Below, piece after piece: positions 1-8,492 of a stretch of DNA of 64,000 bases (the first letter of the stretch is position 1; each line of letters starts with the position of its first letter). A program made the translations under genes and the position numbers. The DNA is from Dyella solisilvae (GTDB taxonomy: Bacteria > Pseudomonadota > Gammaproteobacteria > Xanthomonadales > Rhodanobacteraceae): the NCBI RefSeq assembly GCF_003351225.1, contig NZ_QQSY01000003.1, forward strand, positions 124,001 through 188,000. The letters run 5' to 3'. The notes beneath the pieces were generated by a model. It saw only the letters and a list, made by a program, of their open reading frames with translations. It was not told where the DNA came from and did no database searches.

Positions 1-1498
1 CCAGCACGACATCGCGTTGTGGCGAGGCCTGCTGGAAGAGGCGCGCCAGCGTGCCGAGGCCGGCCAGCGCGCGCTGCGCAGCTGCTTCTTCGGCAGCGAC
101 GCCGACCCACGCATGGTGCAGACCGCCAAGCGCAATGCGCAGGAGGCGGGCGTGGCTGGCTTCCTCACCCTCGACAAGCACGACGCCACGCATGTGGCCC
201 CGCCGCCGGGTTACAGCCGTGGCCTGGTGATCACCAATCCGCCGTACGGTGAGCGCCTGGGTGATCGCGTGGAAATGCCCCGGCTGTATCGCGCGCTGGG
301 CGAGACCCTGCGCGAGCGCTTCGCCGGCTGGCGCGCCGCCGTATTGGCCGGCGATGCTGAGCTTGGCCACGCCATCCCGCTGCGTGCGGAGAAGAAGTAC
401 GCGCTGTACAACGGCGCCCTGGAAACGCAGTTGCTGGTGTTCGAACTGCACGCGCGCAGCGAGGCGCCGCGCGAGGCCAAGCCGCTGTCCGAGGGCGCGC
501 AGATGCTGCGCAACCGGCTGGAGAAGAACCTCCGTCATCTGCGCAAGCGGCTGGAGCGTGAGGGCATCCACTGCTGGCGCGCCTACGACCAGGACCTGCC
601 TGAGTACGCCGCGGCGATCGACGTCTATGCCGACGACGGCGGCGAGCCGAGCCTGCACATCCAGGAATATCGCGCGCCGGCTGAGATCCCGGCCGAGACC
701 GCCCGCCACCGCCTGCGCGAGATCGTCCGGGTGGCCGGCGAGGTGTTCGGTGTGCCGCGCGAGCGCATCGCGCTGAAGACCCGTGAGCGCGGCAAGGGTG
801 GCTCCAAGTACGGCCAGTTTGACCAGCGCGGCGACTTCATCGAGGTGGCCGAGGGCGGGCTGAAGTTCCTGGTCAATCTCACCGATTATCTGGACACCGG
901 CCTGTTCATCGACCACCGGCTGGTGCGCGGCAAGCTGCGCGAGCTGGCCTCCGGCCGGCGCTTCCTGAACTTGTTCGCCTATACCGCCACGGCGAGCGTC
1001 TACGCTGCCGCCGGCGGCGCCCGCGACACCACCAGCGTGGACCTGTCAGCCACCTACCTTGACTGGGCTTCGCGCAACCTCGCGCTGAACCGGTTCACCG
1101 GCGCCAGCCACCGGTTGATGCAGGCCGATGCGATGGCCTTCCTGCAGCGCGACCGCGAACGGTATGGACTGATTTACGTCGATCCGCCGACCTTCTCCAA
1201 CTCCAAGCGGGCGGAGGATTTCGACGTCCAGCGCGACCACGTTCAGCTGCTGCTGGCTTGCGCCGAGCGGCTGGCCGGCGACGGCGTGATCGTGTTTTCG
1301 AACAATTTCCGGCGCTTCAAGCTGGATCATGACGCGCTGGCTGAACGGTTCAGCATCGAGGACTGGAGCGCCCCCAGCATCCCCTTCGATTTCACCCGCC
1401 GTTCGGACATCCACGGCTGCTGGCTGCTGCGGCTGCATCCGCAGGAATCGCCCTGGGGCGGCAGTGTGAACCACGTCCGCAATCAGGGTAGACGATAG
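1..1498 (+). CDS. rlmL: 23S rRNA methyltransferase RlmKL, C-terminal part (5' end outside window)
   Basis: This is the tail of the bifunctional 23S rRNA methyltransferase that makes m2G2445 (RlmL half) and m7G2069 (RlmK half) during large-subunit assembly. The reading frame is open from base 2, so the N-terminal THUMP region lies upstream of the window. The first SAM-methyltransferase domain shows the NPPYGERLG catalytic motif at about nt 237-263. The second Rossmann methyltransferase domain follows, with DPPTFSNSK at about nt 1180-1206. The gene stands alone at this edge and is followed by an unrelated secreted protein. The assignment is firm because both catalytic halves are present in the right order. 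Confidence 0.95.
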   Translation, partial: QHDIALWRGLLEEARQRAEAGQRALRSCFFGSDADPRMVQTAKRNAQEAGVAGFLTLDKHDATHVAPPPGYSRGLVITNPPYGERLGDRVEMPRLYRALGETLRERFAGWRAAVLAGDAELGHAIPLRAEKKYALYNGALETQLLVFELHARSEAPREAKPLSEGAQMLRNRLEKNLRHLRKRLEREGIHCWRAYDQDLPEYAAAIDVYADDGGEPSLHIQEYRAPAEIPAETARHRLREIVRVAGEVFGVPRERIALKTRERGKGGSKYGQFDQRGDFIEVAEGGLKFLVNLTDYLDTGLFIDHRLVRGKLRELASGRRFLNLFAYTATASVYAAAGGARDTTSVDLSATYLDWASRNLALNRFTGASHRLMQADAMAFLQRDRERYGLIYVDPPTFSNSKRAEDFDVQRDHVQLLLACAERLAGDGVIVFSNNFRRFKLDHDALAERFSIEDWSAPSIPFDFTRRSDIHGCWLLRLHPQESPWGGSVNHVRNQGRR

Positions 1499-1625
1499 TC
1501 GTTCACGCGCGTTTTACTCAGTGAAAATTCAGCGCGAAAGTCAGAGCATTAACCACGGCAAAGAGCGGTAGAAGGCAGCCTCGAATCCTTCTGCCGGAAT
1601 CAAGCCTCCCTTGGGAGACACACTC

Positions 1626-1979
1626 ATGAACAAGACTAAGCTTTCCACCGTCAAGCGCATTGCTCTGGCGACCGCCATGTTGGTCGGCTGTGCCGCCGTT
1701 GCTCCTGCCTTCGCCGGCCATGTGAGCTTGAACGTGGGTATCGGTCTACCGGTGGCAGGCGTCGGTTATTACGCGGCTCCGGCCCCGGTGGTTTACGCCC
1801 CGGCTCCGGTGGTCTACGCGCCGGCCCCGGTGGTGTACGCGCCCGCTCCGGCGTATTACGGTCCGGCGGTCTACGGGCCAGCGGTGGGCGCGACGGTCGT
1901 CGTGGGCGGTCATGGCGGCTATTACCACCATGGCGGCGGCTACTACTACCGCGGCGGCTACCGCCACTACGGCCACTGA
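1626..1979 (+). CDS. Small secreted Ala/Pro/Val/Tyr-repeat protein, C-terminal Gly/Tyr/His-rich
   Basis: A 117-residue protein of unknown function. The ATG at 1626 is preceded by GGGAGA at 1613-1618. Residues 1-30 form a clear Sec signal peptide ending in APAFAG. The mature part holds tandem APAPVVY units (about four) encoded by near-identical DNA. It ends in a Gly/Tyr/His-rich tail (HGGYYHHGGGYYYRGGY). Such short low-complexity exported proteins are common in Xanthomonadales and may be cell-wall or outer-membrane associated, but nothing here shows a biochemical role. A strong hairpin follows, so it is probably monocistronic. The repeat tract is a likely site of length variation by slippage. 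Confidence 0.8.
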   Translation: MNKTKLSTVKRIALATAMLVGCAAVAPAFAGHVSLNVGIGLPVAGVGYYAAPAPVVYAPAPVVYAPAPVVYAPAPAYYGPAVYGPAVGATVVVGGHGGYYHHGGGYYYRGGYRHYGH

Positions 1980-2003
1980 TCGCGCCATCGGCGATTGACC
2001 CGC

Positions 2004-2030
2004 AAAGGCCCGGCTCCCAGCCGGGCCTTT
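2004..2030. terminator. Perfect 12-bp hairpin between convergent genes
   Basis: AAAGGCCCGGCT and AGCCGGGCCTTT pair around a CCC loop. The stem ends in T residues on either strand and lies between the plus-strand gene ending at 1979 and the minus-strand gene ending at 2047. It is therefore a likely bidirectional intrinsic terminator. Confidence 0.8.
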
Positions 2031-2046
2031 GTCATTCCAGGCGCGC

Positions 2047-2472
2047 TTACGGCGAGCGGCCGCGCTGCGACGCCCGGTTGCTCAGCTGGTCGAACTGGTC
2101 ACGGTCGATGATTTCCACCGATTGCACGGCGCAAGGTGGCTGATCGCGCGAGGACACGGTCTCTCCCGCCTCGCCGCACAGGGCGCCCCAGCCGATGCTC
2201 TGGTTCGCGCGGTTGGAATTGAAGCGCAAGCTCTGGCCGATGCCCAACTGGGGACAGTCGGCCCGCAGCCTGACCAGGTAGCGCGTGGGGCCGGTGCGTG
2301 CAATGACGGTTTGGTTGTCCACCACCGACCACTCGTTGATGCGGTCGGGCCGCAGACACCGGCTCACCGGGCGTAGCGGCGTGAACGCCGGCGCACTCTG
2401 GTCGGCGGCCATGACGTTGAGGACGGTCAGGAGCAGGAGGCTTGCGAGCGCGAGCAAAGCTTGGGCTTTCAT
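2047..2472 (-). CDS. Secreted protein, DUF6491-like
   Basis: A 141-residue exported protein. Residues 1-22 are a signal peptide (MKAQALLALASLLLLTVLNV, then AAD). The mature part contains RCLRPDRINEW, a tryptophan/aspartate-rich strand region and four cysteines that could form two disulfides, followed by a polar tail. The arrangement RCLR..RINEW..V.D..T resembles a family of small uncharacterised Xanthomonadales proteins (DUF6491), assigned from memory. No enzymatic motif is visible. It is convergent with the gene to its left and shares the terminator there. Confidence 0.7.
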   Translation of the reverse strand: MKAQALLALASLLLLTVLNVMAADQSAPAFTPLRPVSRCLRPDRINEWSVVDNQTVIARTGPTRYLVRLRADCPQLGIGQSLRFNSNRANQSIGWGALCGEAGETVSSRDQPPCAVQSVEIIDRDQFDQLSNRASQRGRSP

Positions 2473-2664
2473 GAGGTCACCTCACGCAAGGTAGGGACAC
2501 GTCCGGCGAAACGCCGTGGCGTTTCGCTCGCATACAGCGCTGTAAAGCATCCGCCATCGGCGCATCACGATATGTGAACGTTCCGTGGGGCAAGGTGCGC
2601 GAATGTTTTGGCGAGACACCACCTGCAAGCCAGGAACAGTGCCGGTCCACACCGGGAGGCGCCG

Positions 2665-3918
2665 GTGACGCTCGCCTCGTCGGCAGGACAAGCCGAGGCG
2701 TTGCTGCTGCGATTCAGGAATATCCGGACCCGCAGCATGGATTTGTGCGCGCCGCTCAGCGCCGAGGACATGATGGTGCAGTCGATGCCGGACGCCAGTC
2801 CGGCCAAATGGCACCTGGCGCACACCACCTGGTTCTTCGAACGGTTCGTGCTGGCGCGTGACGGCGGCTACCGCCCGGCGCACCCGGAGTGGCACTACCT
2901 GTTCAACTCCTACTATCAGTCGGTCGGGCCGATGCATGCGCGTCCGCAGCGCGGCCTGCTGTCACGCCCCGGCGTGGAGCAGATCCGGAGCTATCGCGAG
3001 CGCGTCGATGATGCCGTCAGCGAGTTTCTGCTGCGCGGCGTCGACGAGGCGACGCTCGCGGTGATCGAGCTGGGCTTGCAGCACGAGCAGCAGCACCAGG
3101 AACTTTTGCTCACGGATATCAAGCACGCGTTCGGCGTGAACCCGCTGCTTCCGGCCTATACGACCCATGCCGCGACGCATGACGCGTCCAGCGCGGCGCC
3201 GCTGGAATTCATTGGGGGAGCCGAGGGCATCGTAGCAATCGGCCACGCCGGCGACGGCTTCGCCTTCGACAACGAATCGCCGAGGCACCGCGTGCTGCTC
3301 GGCCCGCATGCGCTGGCGAACCGGCTCGTCACCAATGCCGAGTACGCCGCCTTCGTTCACGACGGCGGCTACCAGGAACCCGCGCTGTGGTTGTCCGACG
3401 GCTGGGACACGGTGCGCCGCGAGCAGTGGGAGCGCCCGTTGTACTGGCAGCCGGATCTGGCCAGCGAGTTCACCCTGAGCGGCGTGCAGCCGATCGACCC
3501 GCACGCGCCGGTCAGCCACGTCAGCTACTACGAGGCGGATGCCTTCGCGCGCTGGGCGGGCGCGCGACTGCCCACCGAGGCGGAATGGGAAAGCGCGGCG
3601 GCGGCGCTGCCTGCGCAGGGCAACCTGCTTGATGCGCGGCAGTGGCATCCGCGCGCGGCCACATCCGGCGCCGGTCATCTGCAGATGTATGGCGACGTGT
3701 GGGAGTGGACCGCCTCGCCCTACGTGAGCTACCCCGGCTTCCGGCCGCTGGCCGGCGCGCTGGGCGAATACAACGGCAAGTTCATGTGCGGGCAGTGGGT
3801 GTTGCGCGGCGGTTCGTGCGCCACGCCGCGGGAACACATCCGCGCCAGTTACCGGAATTTCTTTCCTCCCCATGCGCGTTGGCAGTTCATGGGGATCCGC
3901 TTGGGACAGGACCGATGA
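2665..3918 (+). CDS. egtB: Ergothioneine biosynthesis sulfoxide synthase EgtB
   Basis: EgtB joins trimethyl-histidine (hercynine) to a thiol (gamma-glutamylcysteine or cysteine) through an O2-dependent non-heme iron reaction in ergothioneine synthesis. The GTG at 2665 was chosen because GGGAGG lies 5 nt upstream and it begins the conserved region; an in-frame start at 2608 lacks support. The N-terminal DinB-like domain has the iron ligands HLAHTTWFFE and HEQQHQELLLTDIKHAF (an HX3HXE-type set). The C-terminal formylglycine-generating-enzyme-like domain runs from about residue 165 and ends in WVLRGGSC...R.SYRNFFPP. The length of 417 aa is normal. The stop overlaps the egtD start as ATGA, so the two are co-translated. 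Confidence 0.94.
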   Translation: MTLASSAGQAEALLLRFRNIRTRSMDLCAPLSAEDMMVQSMPDASPAKWHLAHTTWFFERFVLARDGGYRPAHPEWHYLFNSYYQSVGPMHARPQRGLLSRPGVEQIRSYRERVDDAVSEFLLRGVDEATLAVIELGLQHEQQHQELLLTDIKHAFGVNPLLPAYTTHAATHDASSAAPLEFIGGAEGIVAIGHAGDGFAFDNESPRHRVLLGPHALANRLVTNAEYAAFVHDGGYQEPALWLSDGWDTVRREQWERPLYWQPDLASEFTLSGVQPIDPHAPVSHVSYYEADAFARWAGARLPTEAEWESAAAALPAQGNLLDARQWHPRAATSGAGHLQMYGDVWEWTASPYVSYPGFRPLAGALGEYNGKFMCGQWVLRGGSCATPREHIRASYRNFFPPHARWQFMGIRLGQDR

Positions 3919-4901
3919 GTGAGCAAGCCTTCGACCTTCGCGACGACGACCGCCGCCCGCCTGCCGACGAGCTGACCGGCATCGTGCAGCGAGGGTTGCG
4001 CCTCAGGCCGAAGCGGCTCCCGTCCTGGTTGTTCTATGACGAACGCGGCTCGCAATTGTTCGAGGCGATCTGCGAGCAGCCCGAGTACTACCTCACGCGC
4101 TGCGAAATCTCATTGATGGACGTACACGCCGGCGAGATGGCCGACGTGCTTGGCGAGGACGTGCGGCTGGTCGAATACGGCAGCGGCAATGCGGTGAAGA
4201 CGCGCATGCTGCTCGAACACCTGCATGCTCCGGTGGCCTACGTGCCCGTGGAAATCTCCGCCGAGCCGCTGCGGCGTTGCGTGCATGCGCTGGGCGAGCG
4301 ATTTCCGTCGCTGCCGGTGCAACCGTTGCCAGGGGACTTCACCCGCGCACTGCGCCTTCCCATTCCTCCGCGCGCGCCGCGGCGCACGGTGCTTTATTTC
4401 CCGGGCTCGACCATCGGCAACTTCGAGTCACGCGAGGCGGCCGAGTTGTTGCGCAAGATGCGCAACGAGATGGGCGACAACGGCGGCATCCTGATCGGCG
4501 CGGACCTGAAGAAGGACCATGCGGTGATCGAGGCCGCCTACAACGATCGGGCCGGCGTGACTGCCGAGTTCACCCTCAACATGCTGGTGCGGCTCAATCG
4601 CGAGATCGGCAGCGATTTCGAGCTGTCGCGGTTCCGCCACCACGCGCACTACAACGCCATGGCCGGGCGCATCGAGACGTTCCTGGTCAGCACGCGTGCG
4701 CAGAAGGTGCGCGTGGGCCGACAGCAGGTGAACTTCGCCGACGACGAGGCGATGCAGGTGGAGTACAGCTGCAAGTATTCGCAGGACGACTTCGCCGCGC
4801 TGGCCAGCAAGGCGGGACTGGATGTCGCGCATGCCTGGACCGACCCGAGCGGCATGTTTGCCGTCTACTACCTGGTGCGCGCTGGTGCCGCGCTGCATTG
4901 A
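3915..4901 (+). CDS. egtD: L-histidine N-alpha-methyltransferase EgtD
   Basis: EgtD trimethylates the histidine alpha-amino group with SAM to give hercynine, the substrate of EgtB. The ATG at 3915 overlaps the egtB stop. The 328-aa product starts with the family's LTGIVQRGLRLRPKRLPSWLF..G region and has LFEAICEQPEYYLTRCE near residues 48-64. The SAM-binding EYGSGNAVKTRMLL motif and FPGSTIGNFE follow. Length and motifs match the family throughout. No egtC or egtE lies beside the pair; the remaining C-S lyase step must be encoded elsewhere or be met by another enzyme. Confidence 0.95.
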   Translation: MSEQAFDLRDDDRRPPADELTGIVQRGLRLRPKRLPSWLFYDERGSQLFEAICEQPEYYLTRCEISLMDVHAGEMADVLGEDVRLVEYGSGNAVKTRMLLEHLHAPVAYVPVEISAEPLRRCVHALGERFPSLPVQPLPGDFTRALRLPIPPRAPRRTVLYFPGSTIGNFESREAAELLRKMRNEMGDNGGILIGADLKKDHAVIEAAYNDRAGVTAEFTLNMLVRLNREIGSDFELSRFRHHAHYNAMAGRIETFLVSTRAQKVRVGRQQVNFADDEAMQVEYSCKYSQDDFAALASKAGLDVAHAWTDPSGMFAVYYLVRAGAALH

Positions 4902-4922
4902 CGCGCGTTCCCGTACGCGAAT

Positions 4923-4947
4923 GTCCCTGGAGGGTCCCTTCAGGGAC
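4923..4947 (-). terminator. Hairpin at the end of the ChaA-type gene
   Basis: GTCCCTGGAGG pairs with CCTTCAGGGAC (one G-T wobble) around a 3-nt loop. It overlaps the stop of the minus-strand antiporter and lies between convergent genes. No long T tract follows, so it is a weak terminator call. Confidence 0.4.
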
Positions 4948-6097
4948 TGAAAACCAGCACCAGGAACACCGCGAACATCGACAGGTGCACCGCGCCTTCG
5001 AGCATGGTGGTGCGCCATCCCGAAAAGGTCAGCGAGCTCAGCACCAGGGTAGAGGCGAGCAGCACGATGCTGGCCGGAGGCAGGCCGAGCACGACCGGCT
5101 TGCCGGTGAGCAGGCCGATCGCCAGCACCGCCGGCACGGTCAGTCCCACCGTGGAAGCTGCGCCGCCGAGGCAGAGGTTGATGGCGCGGGTGAGCTCGTC
5201 GCGACGGATGGCGATCAGCGCAGAGATGCCCTCGGGCGTGAACACCAGCATGGCGATGATGATGCCGCCGAGTGATTGCGGCGCCCCGGTGGCGGCGATG
5301 CCGTAGTCGAGCACCTTGGCCAGGCTCTTGGACAGGATCACGATGGGCAGGATGTTGATCAGCAACAACAGCACGTGGAACGCCATCTCGCCCTTGCGCG
5401 GCGGGCGCGCCGGCGGCGGCGGTTCGGCCGGCTCGTTCGCGTCCGTATCCGCACGCGGCGCCACGAAGTAGCCCTTGTAGCGTCCGGTCTGCAGCCACAG
5501 GAACAGGCCGTACAGCGCGATGGTGAGGATGGAGAAGCTCACTGCCTGTAGCGAGGTGAGCGAGCCGTCAGGGGTGGATGCGGTGAAATTCGGCAGCACC
5601 AGCGCGATGGTGGCCAGCGGGATGATCACGGCGAGAAAGGCCGAGGCGCCGTGCAGGTTGAATGCCTGCTCGTGATGGCGGATGCCGCCGATCAACAGGC
5701 CAAGTCCCACCACGCCGTTGAGCACGATCATCAGCACCGCGAACATTGTGTCGCGCGCCAGCGTGGAGGTGTCGCCGGCGCCCAGCATCACGGCGGAGAT
5801 CAACACCACCTCGATGATGACGATCGACAGCGTGAGCACCAGCGTGCCCACCGGCTCGCCCAGCAGGCTGGCCAGCTCCTCGGCCTCGTGCACCACGCCG
5901 AACGAGCCCCACACGATCACGAAGAAGAGCCACGCGAACAACGCCAGGCCGACGTCATGGCGGCTCAGATGCGCCATCCAGTCCGATCCGAAGATCATGA
6001 AGATCAGCACGGTGATCCAGGCGATGGCCGGCCTGATGAGCATCTTCGGGTGGAATAGGGGCAGCCCCGGTGTCGGCTCGGTCGCGACGGTGGTCAT
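4940..6097 (-). CDS. chaA: Calcium (cation):proton antiporter, ChaA type
   Basis: A 385-aa inner-membrane antiporter of the Ca2+:cation antiporter superfamily, expected to expel Ca2+, Na+ or K+ against protons. About ten to eleven hydrophobic helices are visible. The first family repeat is EELASLLGEPVGTLVLTLSI plus IEVVLISAVML. The second is PQSLGGIIIAMLVFTPEG with acidic and polar ion-site residues. A hydrophilic acidic/proline loop of about 30 residues separates the two halves, as in ChaA. A second, shorter paralogue lies at 20444-21556. The ion cannot be read from sequence, so the symbol is by family. Confidence 0.85.
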   Translation of the reverse strand: MTTVATEPTPGLPLFHPKMLIRPAIAWITVLIFMIFGSDWMAHLSRHDVGLALFAWLFFVIVWGSFGVVHEAEELASLLGEPVGTLVLTLSIVIIEVVLISAVMLGAGDTSTLARDTMFAVLMIVLNGVVGLGLLIGGIRHHEQAFNLHGASAFLAVIIPLATIALVLPNFTASTPDGSLTSLQAVSFSILTIALYGLFLWLQTGRYKGYFVAPRADTDANEPAEPPPPARPPRKGEMAFHVLLLLINILPIVILSKSLAKVLDYGIAATGAPQSLGGIIIAMLVFTPEGISALIAIRRDELTRAINLCLGGAASTVGLTVPAVLAIGLLTGKPVVLGLPPASIVLLASTLVLSSLTFSGWRTTMLEGAVHLSMFAVFLVLVFSP

Positions 6098-6134
6098 GCG
6101 TGAATCTCCATGGAAAACGTCTGATGGCTGTCAT

Positions 6135-6151
6135 GCCGGCCGCAGGCCGGC
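6135..6151. terminator. Short GC hairpin between VOC gene and antiporter gene
   Basis: GCCGGCC-GCA-GGCCGGC forms a 7-bp perfect stem in the gap between two minus-strand genes. It could end the VOC transcript, but it lacks a T tract. Confidence 0.3.
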
Positions 6152-6224
6152 TGCGGGCAGATGCCGGCAACCCTTGGCGATGACGCGTGATGTCCTTGGG
6201 CGCAGCGTGGCACAGGATGGCCGC

Positions 6225-6644
6225 CTAGGAAACGTCGAGGAGCTCTCCACCCCAGTCGGCGGGATGCACATCCGCCATCGATTGCGAAAACACCCAGCGA
6301 TGGCCGCCGATATCCAGCGCGTCGTACTGTCGCTCGCCATAAGGATAGTCGGTGGGCACACGGCCGATGCGTGCGCCGGCGGCGCACGCCATCGCATGAT
6401 GGGCGTCGACATCAGCGACATGCACCATCACGGCGTGGTCTGCATGGTTGGTCGGCGTGTCGTCGCGGCGTTCGGTGGCGACGATCGACGCGCCTTCGAA
6501 CAGCAACTGGATGCGGTGGTCTCCGATACGCAGTCGCTCGCGAAAACCGAAGGCCTTGCACAACCAGACCGCCGCCACCGCCACGTCGTCATAGGCCAGT
6601 TCGGGAATGATCACACCTGGCGGCTTCGAGCGATTGGTGATCAT
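6225..6644 (-). CDS. VOC (glyoxalase/bleomycin-resistance fold) protein
   Basis: A 139-aa single-domain vicinal-oxygen-chelate protein. It has two beta-alpha-beta-beta-beta modules: IIPELAYDDVAVAAVWLCKA at the N-terminus and VMVHVADVDAHHAMACAAGA in the second half. It ends in the family-typical GERQYDALDIGGHRWVFS. The ATG at 6644 starts just before the conserved fold. The YGERQY..D..GH.W pattern is typical of the PhnB/YdcJ-like VOC branch of unknown substrate. It lies next to a LysR regulator on the same strand 64 bp upstream, which may control it. Confidence 0.8.
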   Translation of the reverse strand: MITNRSKPPGVIIPELAYDDVAVAAVWLCKAFGFRERLRIGDHRIQLLFEGASIVATERRDDTPTNHADHAVMVHVADVDAHHAMACAAGARIGRVPTDYPYGERQYDALDIGGHRWVFSQSMADVHPADWGGELLDVS

Positions 6645-6708
6645 GCATGGCTCCAGTGCCTGAGTTGGGCTCGGAACATGCGAATCGACTTGGCTCCGCG
6701 TGACGTCA

Positions 6709-7626
6709 TCATTCGGTGATCTCCAGGCCGCGCACCAGTCGCTTGGCCAACCGCGGCTGGCGTAGTTGCTCCAGCCACCATGACAGCGCGCGGCCCTCGT
6801 GGTCACCACGCCAGGCGACATAGAGGATGTTCGGCTCACGCGGGTCAGCCATGGTCTTCTCGACCAGTTCGCCGCGCTTGAGCAGGCCCGCCACCCGCTG
6901 GCGCGGCAACCAGCCCACGCCCAGTCCCTGGCGCTGCGCGAGGATCTTGGCCCGCATGCTCGGCACCGCCAGCGTGGCCTGTCCGCCGACCAGGCCATAG
7001 GCGCGGCCGGCGGAACTGCGCGAAGAATCCGCCACCACCACGCTGCGATGGCGCGCCACCGCGTCACGCTCCAGCGGTCCGGCAAGCTTGGCCAGTGGGT
7101 GGCGTGGCGAGACGGCGAACACCCAATCCATCACGCCCAGTTCGAACCAGCGCAGTTTCGGGATGGCCGGTGGTTCGTTGGTGGCGCCGACGATCAGGTC
7201 GGCGCGCCCTTCGCGCAGGGCCTCCCAGGTGCCGCCCAGCACTTCGGTGGTCATGCGCAGCGCCACGCCCGATTGCAGGGCATCAAAGCTGTGGATGACC
7301 GGCGCGAAGATTTCGAACTCGAGGATTTCATCGGTGACGATCCACAGCCGGTCCTCCCAACCGCTGGCGATCTGCTTCACACGTCGGCTGAGGCGTGAGA
7401 CGTCCTGCATCAGCCTTGCCGCCTCCTGCGCAAGCAACTGGCCTGCTGGCGTCAGTTGCAGGCGGTAGCGACGCCGGTCGAACAGCAGCGCATCGAAGCG
7501 GGCCTCGAGTTGGCGGGCGGCGTGCGAGATGGTGGAGGGGGCTTTGCCCAGGCGCACTGCAGCGCGCGACAGGCTGCCGCTTTCGCGGATGGCTTCGAGC
7601 AGGGCCAGTTCGTCTTCGGACAACAT
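6709..7626 (-). CDS. LysR-family transcriptional regulator
   Basis: A 305-aa LysR regulator. The N-terminal winged helix-turn-helix covers about residues 4-62, with GSLSRAAVRLGKAPSTISHA as recognition region. The substrate-binding domain follows from about residue 90. The ATG at 7626 was chosen because it starts at the usual distance before the HTH; upstream in-frame sequence is low-complexity. Effector and targets are unknown. The VOC gene just downstream on the same strand is the obvious candidate partner. The region upstream of this gene is the repeat-filled 1.1-kb intergenic region, so no divergent target is present. Confidence 0.88.
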   Translation of the reverse strand: MLSEDELALLEAIRESGSLSRAAVRLGKAPSTISHAARQLEARFDALLFDRRRYRLQLTPAGQLLAQEAARLMQDVSRLSRRVKQIASGWEDRLWIVTDEILEFEIFAPVIHSFDALQSGVALRMTTEVLGGTWEALREGRADLIVGATNEPPAIPKLRWFELGVMDWVFAVSPRHPLAKLAGPLERDAVARHRSVVVADSSRSSAGRAYGLVGGQATLAVPSMRAKILAQRQGLGVGWLPRQRVAGLLKRGELVEKTMADPREPNILYVAWRGDHEGRALSWWLEQLRQPRLAKRLVRGLEITE

Positions 7627-7801
7627 GTGCGGTTCCGTCGAACGAGTTGGGGGGATGGTACGGCAATGGGGTGGTTGGCAGCAGGGTGGCCCCGCGCTTG
7701 GTGAGTGACGCTGTCGATACCTCTCCTGGTTTGTCATCCCTGCGAAGGTTGGGATCCAGTGGCTTTGCTCTTGGCTTTTGATTTGGTGTGTTCGCTAGCT
7801 T

Positions 7802-8002
7802 GCTCGCCTGCGGCGGGCTTCCGCTGCCCTGCCGGGCAGCGGGTCACTTTTCTCTGCTTGGCCAGAGAAAAGTAACCAAAAGAGAGGCCACCCCGATGGC
7901 GCGCCTTCCGGGCTTCGCCCTCCAGGTTCGCGGACGGGCTACGGGGTTTGTCGACAGGGCATCCTGCCCTGACGCCAAACTGGCCGGCATCCCTGCCGGC
8001 CA
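7802..8002 (+). repeat. Structured four-hairpin repeat, copy A
   Basis: Four successive stem-loops are visible. H1 at 7846-7873 has an 11-bp stem (ACTTTTCTCTG/CAGAGAAAAGT). H2 is at 7910-7920 (GGGC-TTC-GCCC). H3 at 7955-7971 has a 7-bp stem with loop TCC. H4 at 7981-8002 has a 9-bp stem with loop TCCC. Copy B carries the same four in the same order with different stem bases. This points to selection on the fold rather than on the sequence. It is not a recognised named RNA family to me. Confidence 0.75.
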
Positions 8003-8070
8003 CCCTTCGGGCTATTCCTCCACCCGCCCGCCGCGCCATAGGGGAGGGGAAGTCAAAAGCCGAAGCGAAG

Positions 8071-8108
8071 AGCCAAGAGCCAAGAGCCAAGAGCCAAGAG
8101 CCAAGAGC
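8071..8108. repeat. 7-bp tandem repeat (AGCCAAG)
   Basis: Five exact head-to-tail AGCCAAG units plus a partial sixth lie between the two structured repeats. It is a simple-sequence tract outside any gene and a plausible variable-number locus. Confidence 0.85.
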
Positions 8109-8120
8109 ATCAACATCCCT

Positions 8121-8145
8121 GTAGGAGCGCACTCTGTGCGCGAAC
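8121..8145 (+). repeat. GTAG-type REP element
   Basis: The sequence begins GTAGGAGCGCAC and folds back with TGTGCGC, the layout of REP elements mobilised by RAYT (TnpA-REP) transposases in gamma-proteobacteria. CCCT and AGGG flank it. No RAYT gene is in the window. Confidence 0.6.
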
Positions 8146-8293
8146 AGGGACGGCAGATCGCCTCTGCCATCGCGCAAAGGATGCTTTCATACAAAGAGTG
8201 CAAGGGTTTGGCGAAGCGATGTGCCGCGCAGCGGCACGAGCCTTCACCCGATCCCCTGTGAGGCGGTGAGGGGTGGACGATCAGGCCCGTAGG

Positions 8294-8321
8294 GGGATCG
8301 ACAGGGATGTCGATCCCTTTT
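8294..8321 (+). terminator. Strong hairpin with T tail inside the repeat
   Basis: GGGATCGACA and TGTCGATCCC form a 10-bp stem around GGGA and are followed by TTTT on the plus strand. It would work as an intrinsic terminator, although no plus-strand gene precedes it. It is also hairpin H4 of repeat copy B. Confidence 0.5.
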
Positions 8322-8492
8322 CGTCCGGGCAGGAGCCCGGTCGAAAAGCCCGGCCGCCCCTCACGGACTGGGCGGGCTGCAAGCCCGGCCAGCGCCGAGT
8401 GGGGTGCCGTTTCTCTTGGTTACTTCTCTTTGGGCAAGCAAAGAGAAGTGACCCGGGCCGCGGTAGCGGTCCGGAAGCCCGCCGCAGGCGAG
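8294..8492 (-). repeat. Structured four-hairpin repeat, copy B (inverted)
   Basis: Read on the minus strand this copy aligns with copy A from TGCTCGCCTGCGGCGGGCTT to the last hairpin. H1 is 8422-8449 (11-bp stem), H2 is 8373-8387, H3 is 8325-8340 and H4 is 8294-8317. In H1 two stem positions differ from copy A with matching changes on the partner strand. In H4 most of the stem differs while the CA-TCCC-TG loop is kept. Confidence 0.75.

Noticed and set aside
8071-8108. Possible CRISPR-like array
   Set aside because: The units are 7 bp, head-to-tail and without spacers, so it is a simple tandem repeat.
7788-8261. Plus-strand frame of 157 codons inside the intergenic repeat
   Set aside because: It runs through copy A of the repeat, the tandem 7-mer and the REP. 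Similar frames are artefacts of this repeat family, and there is no ribosome site or domain.
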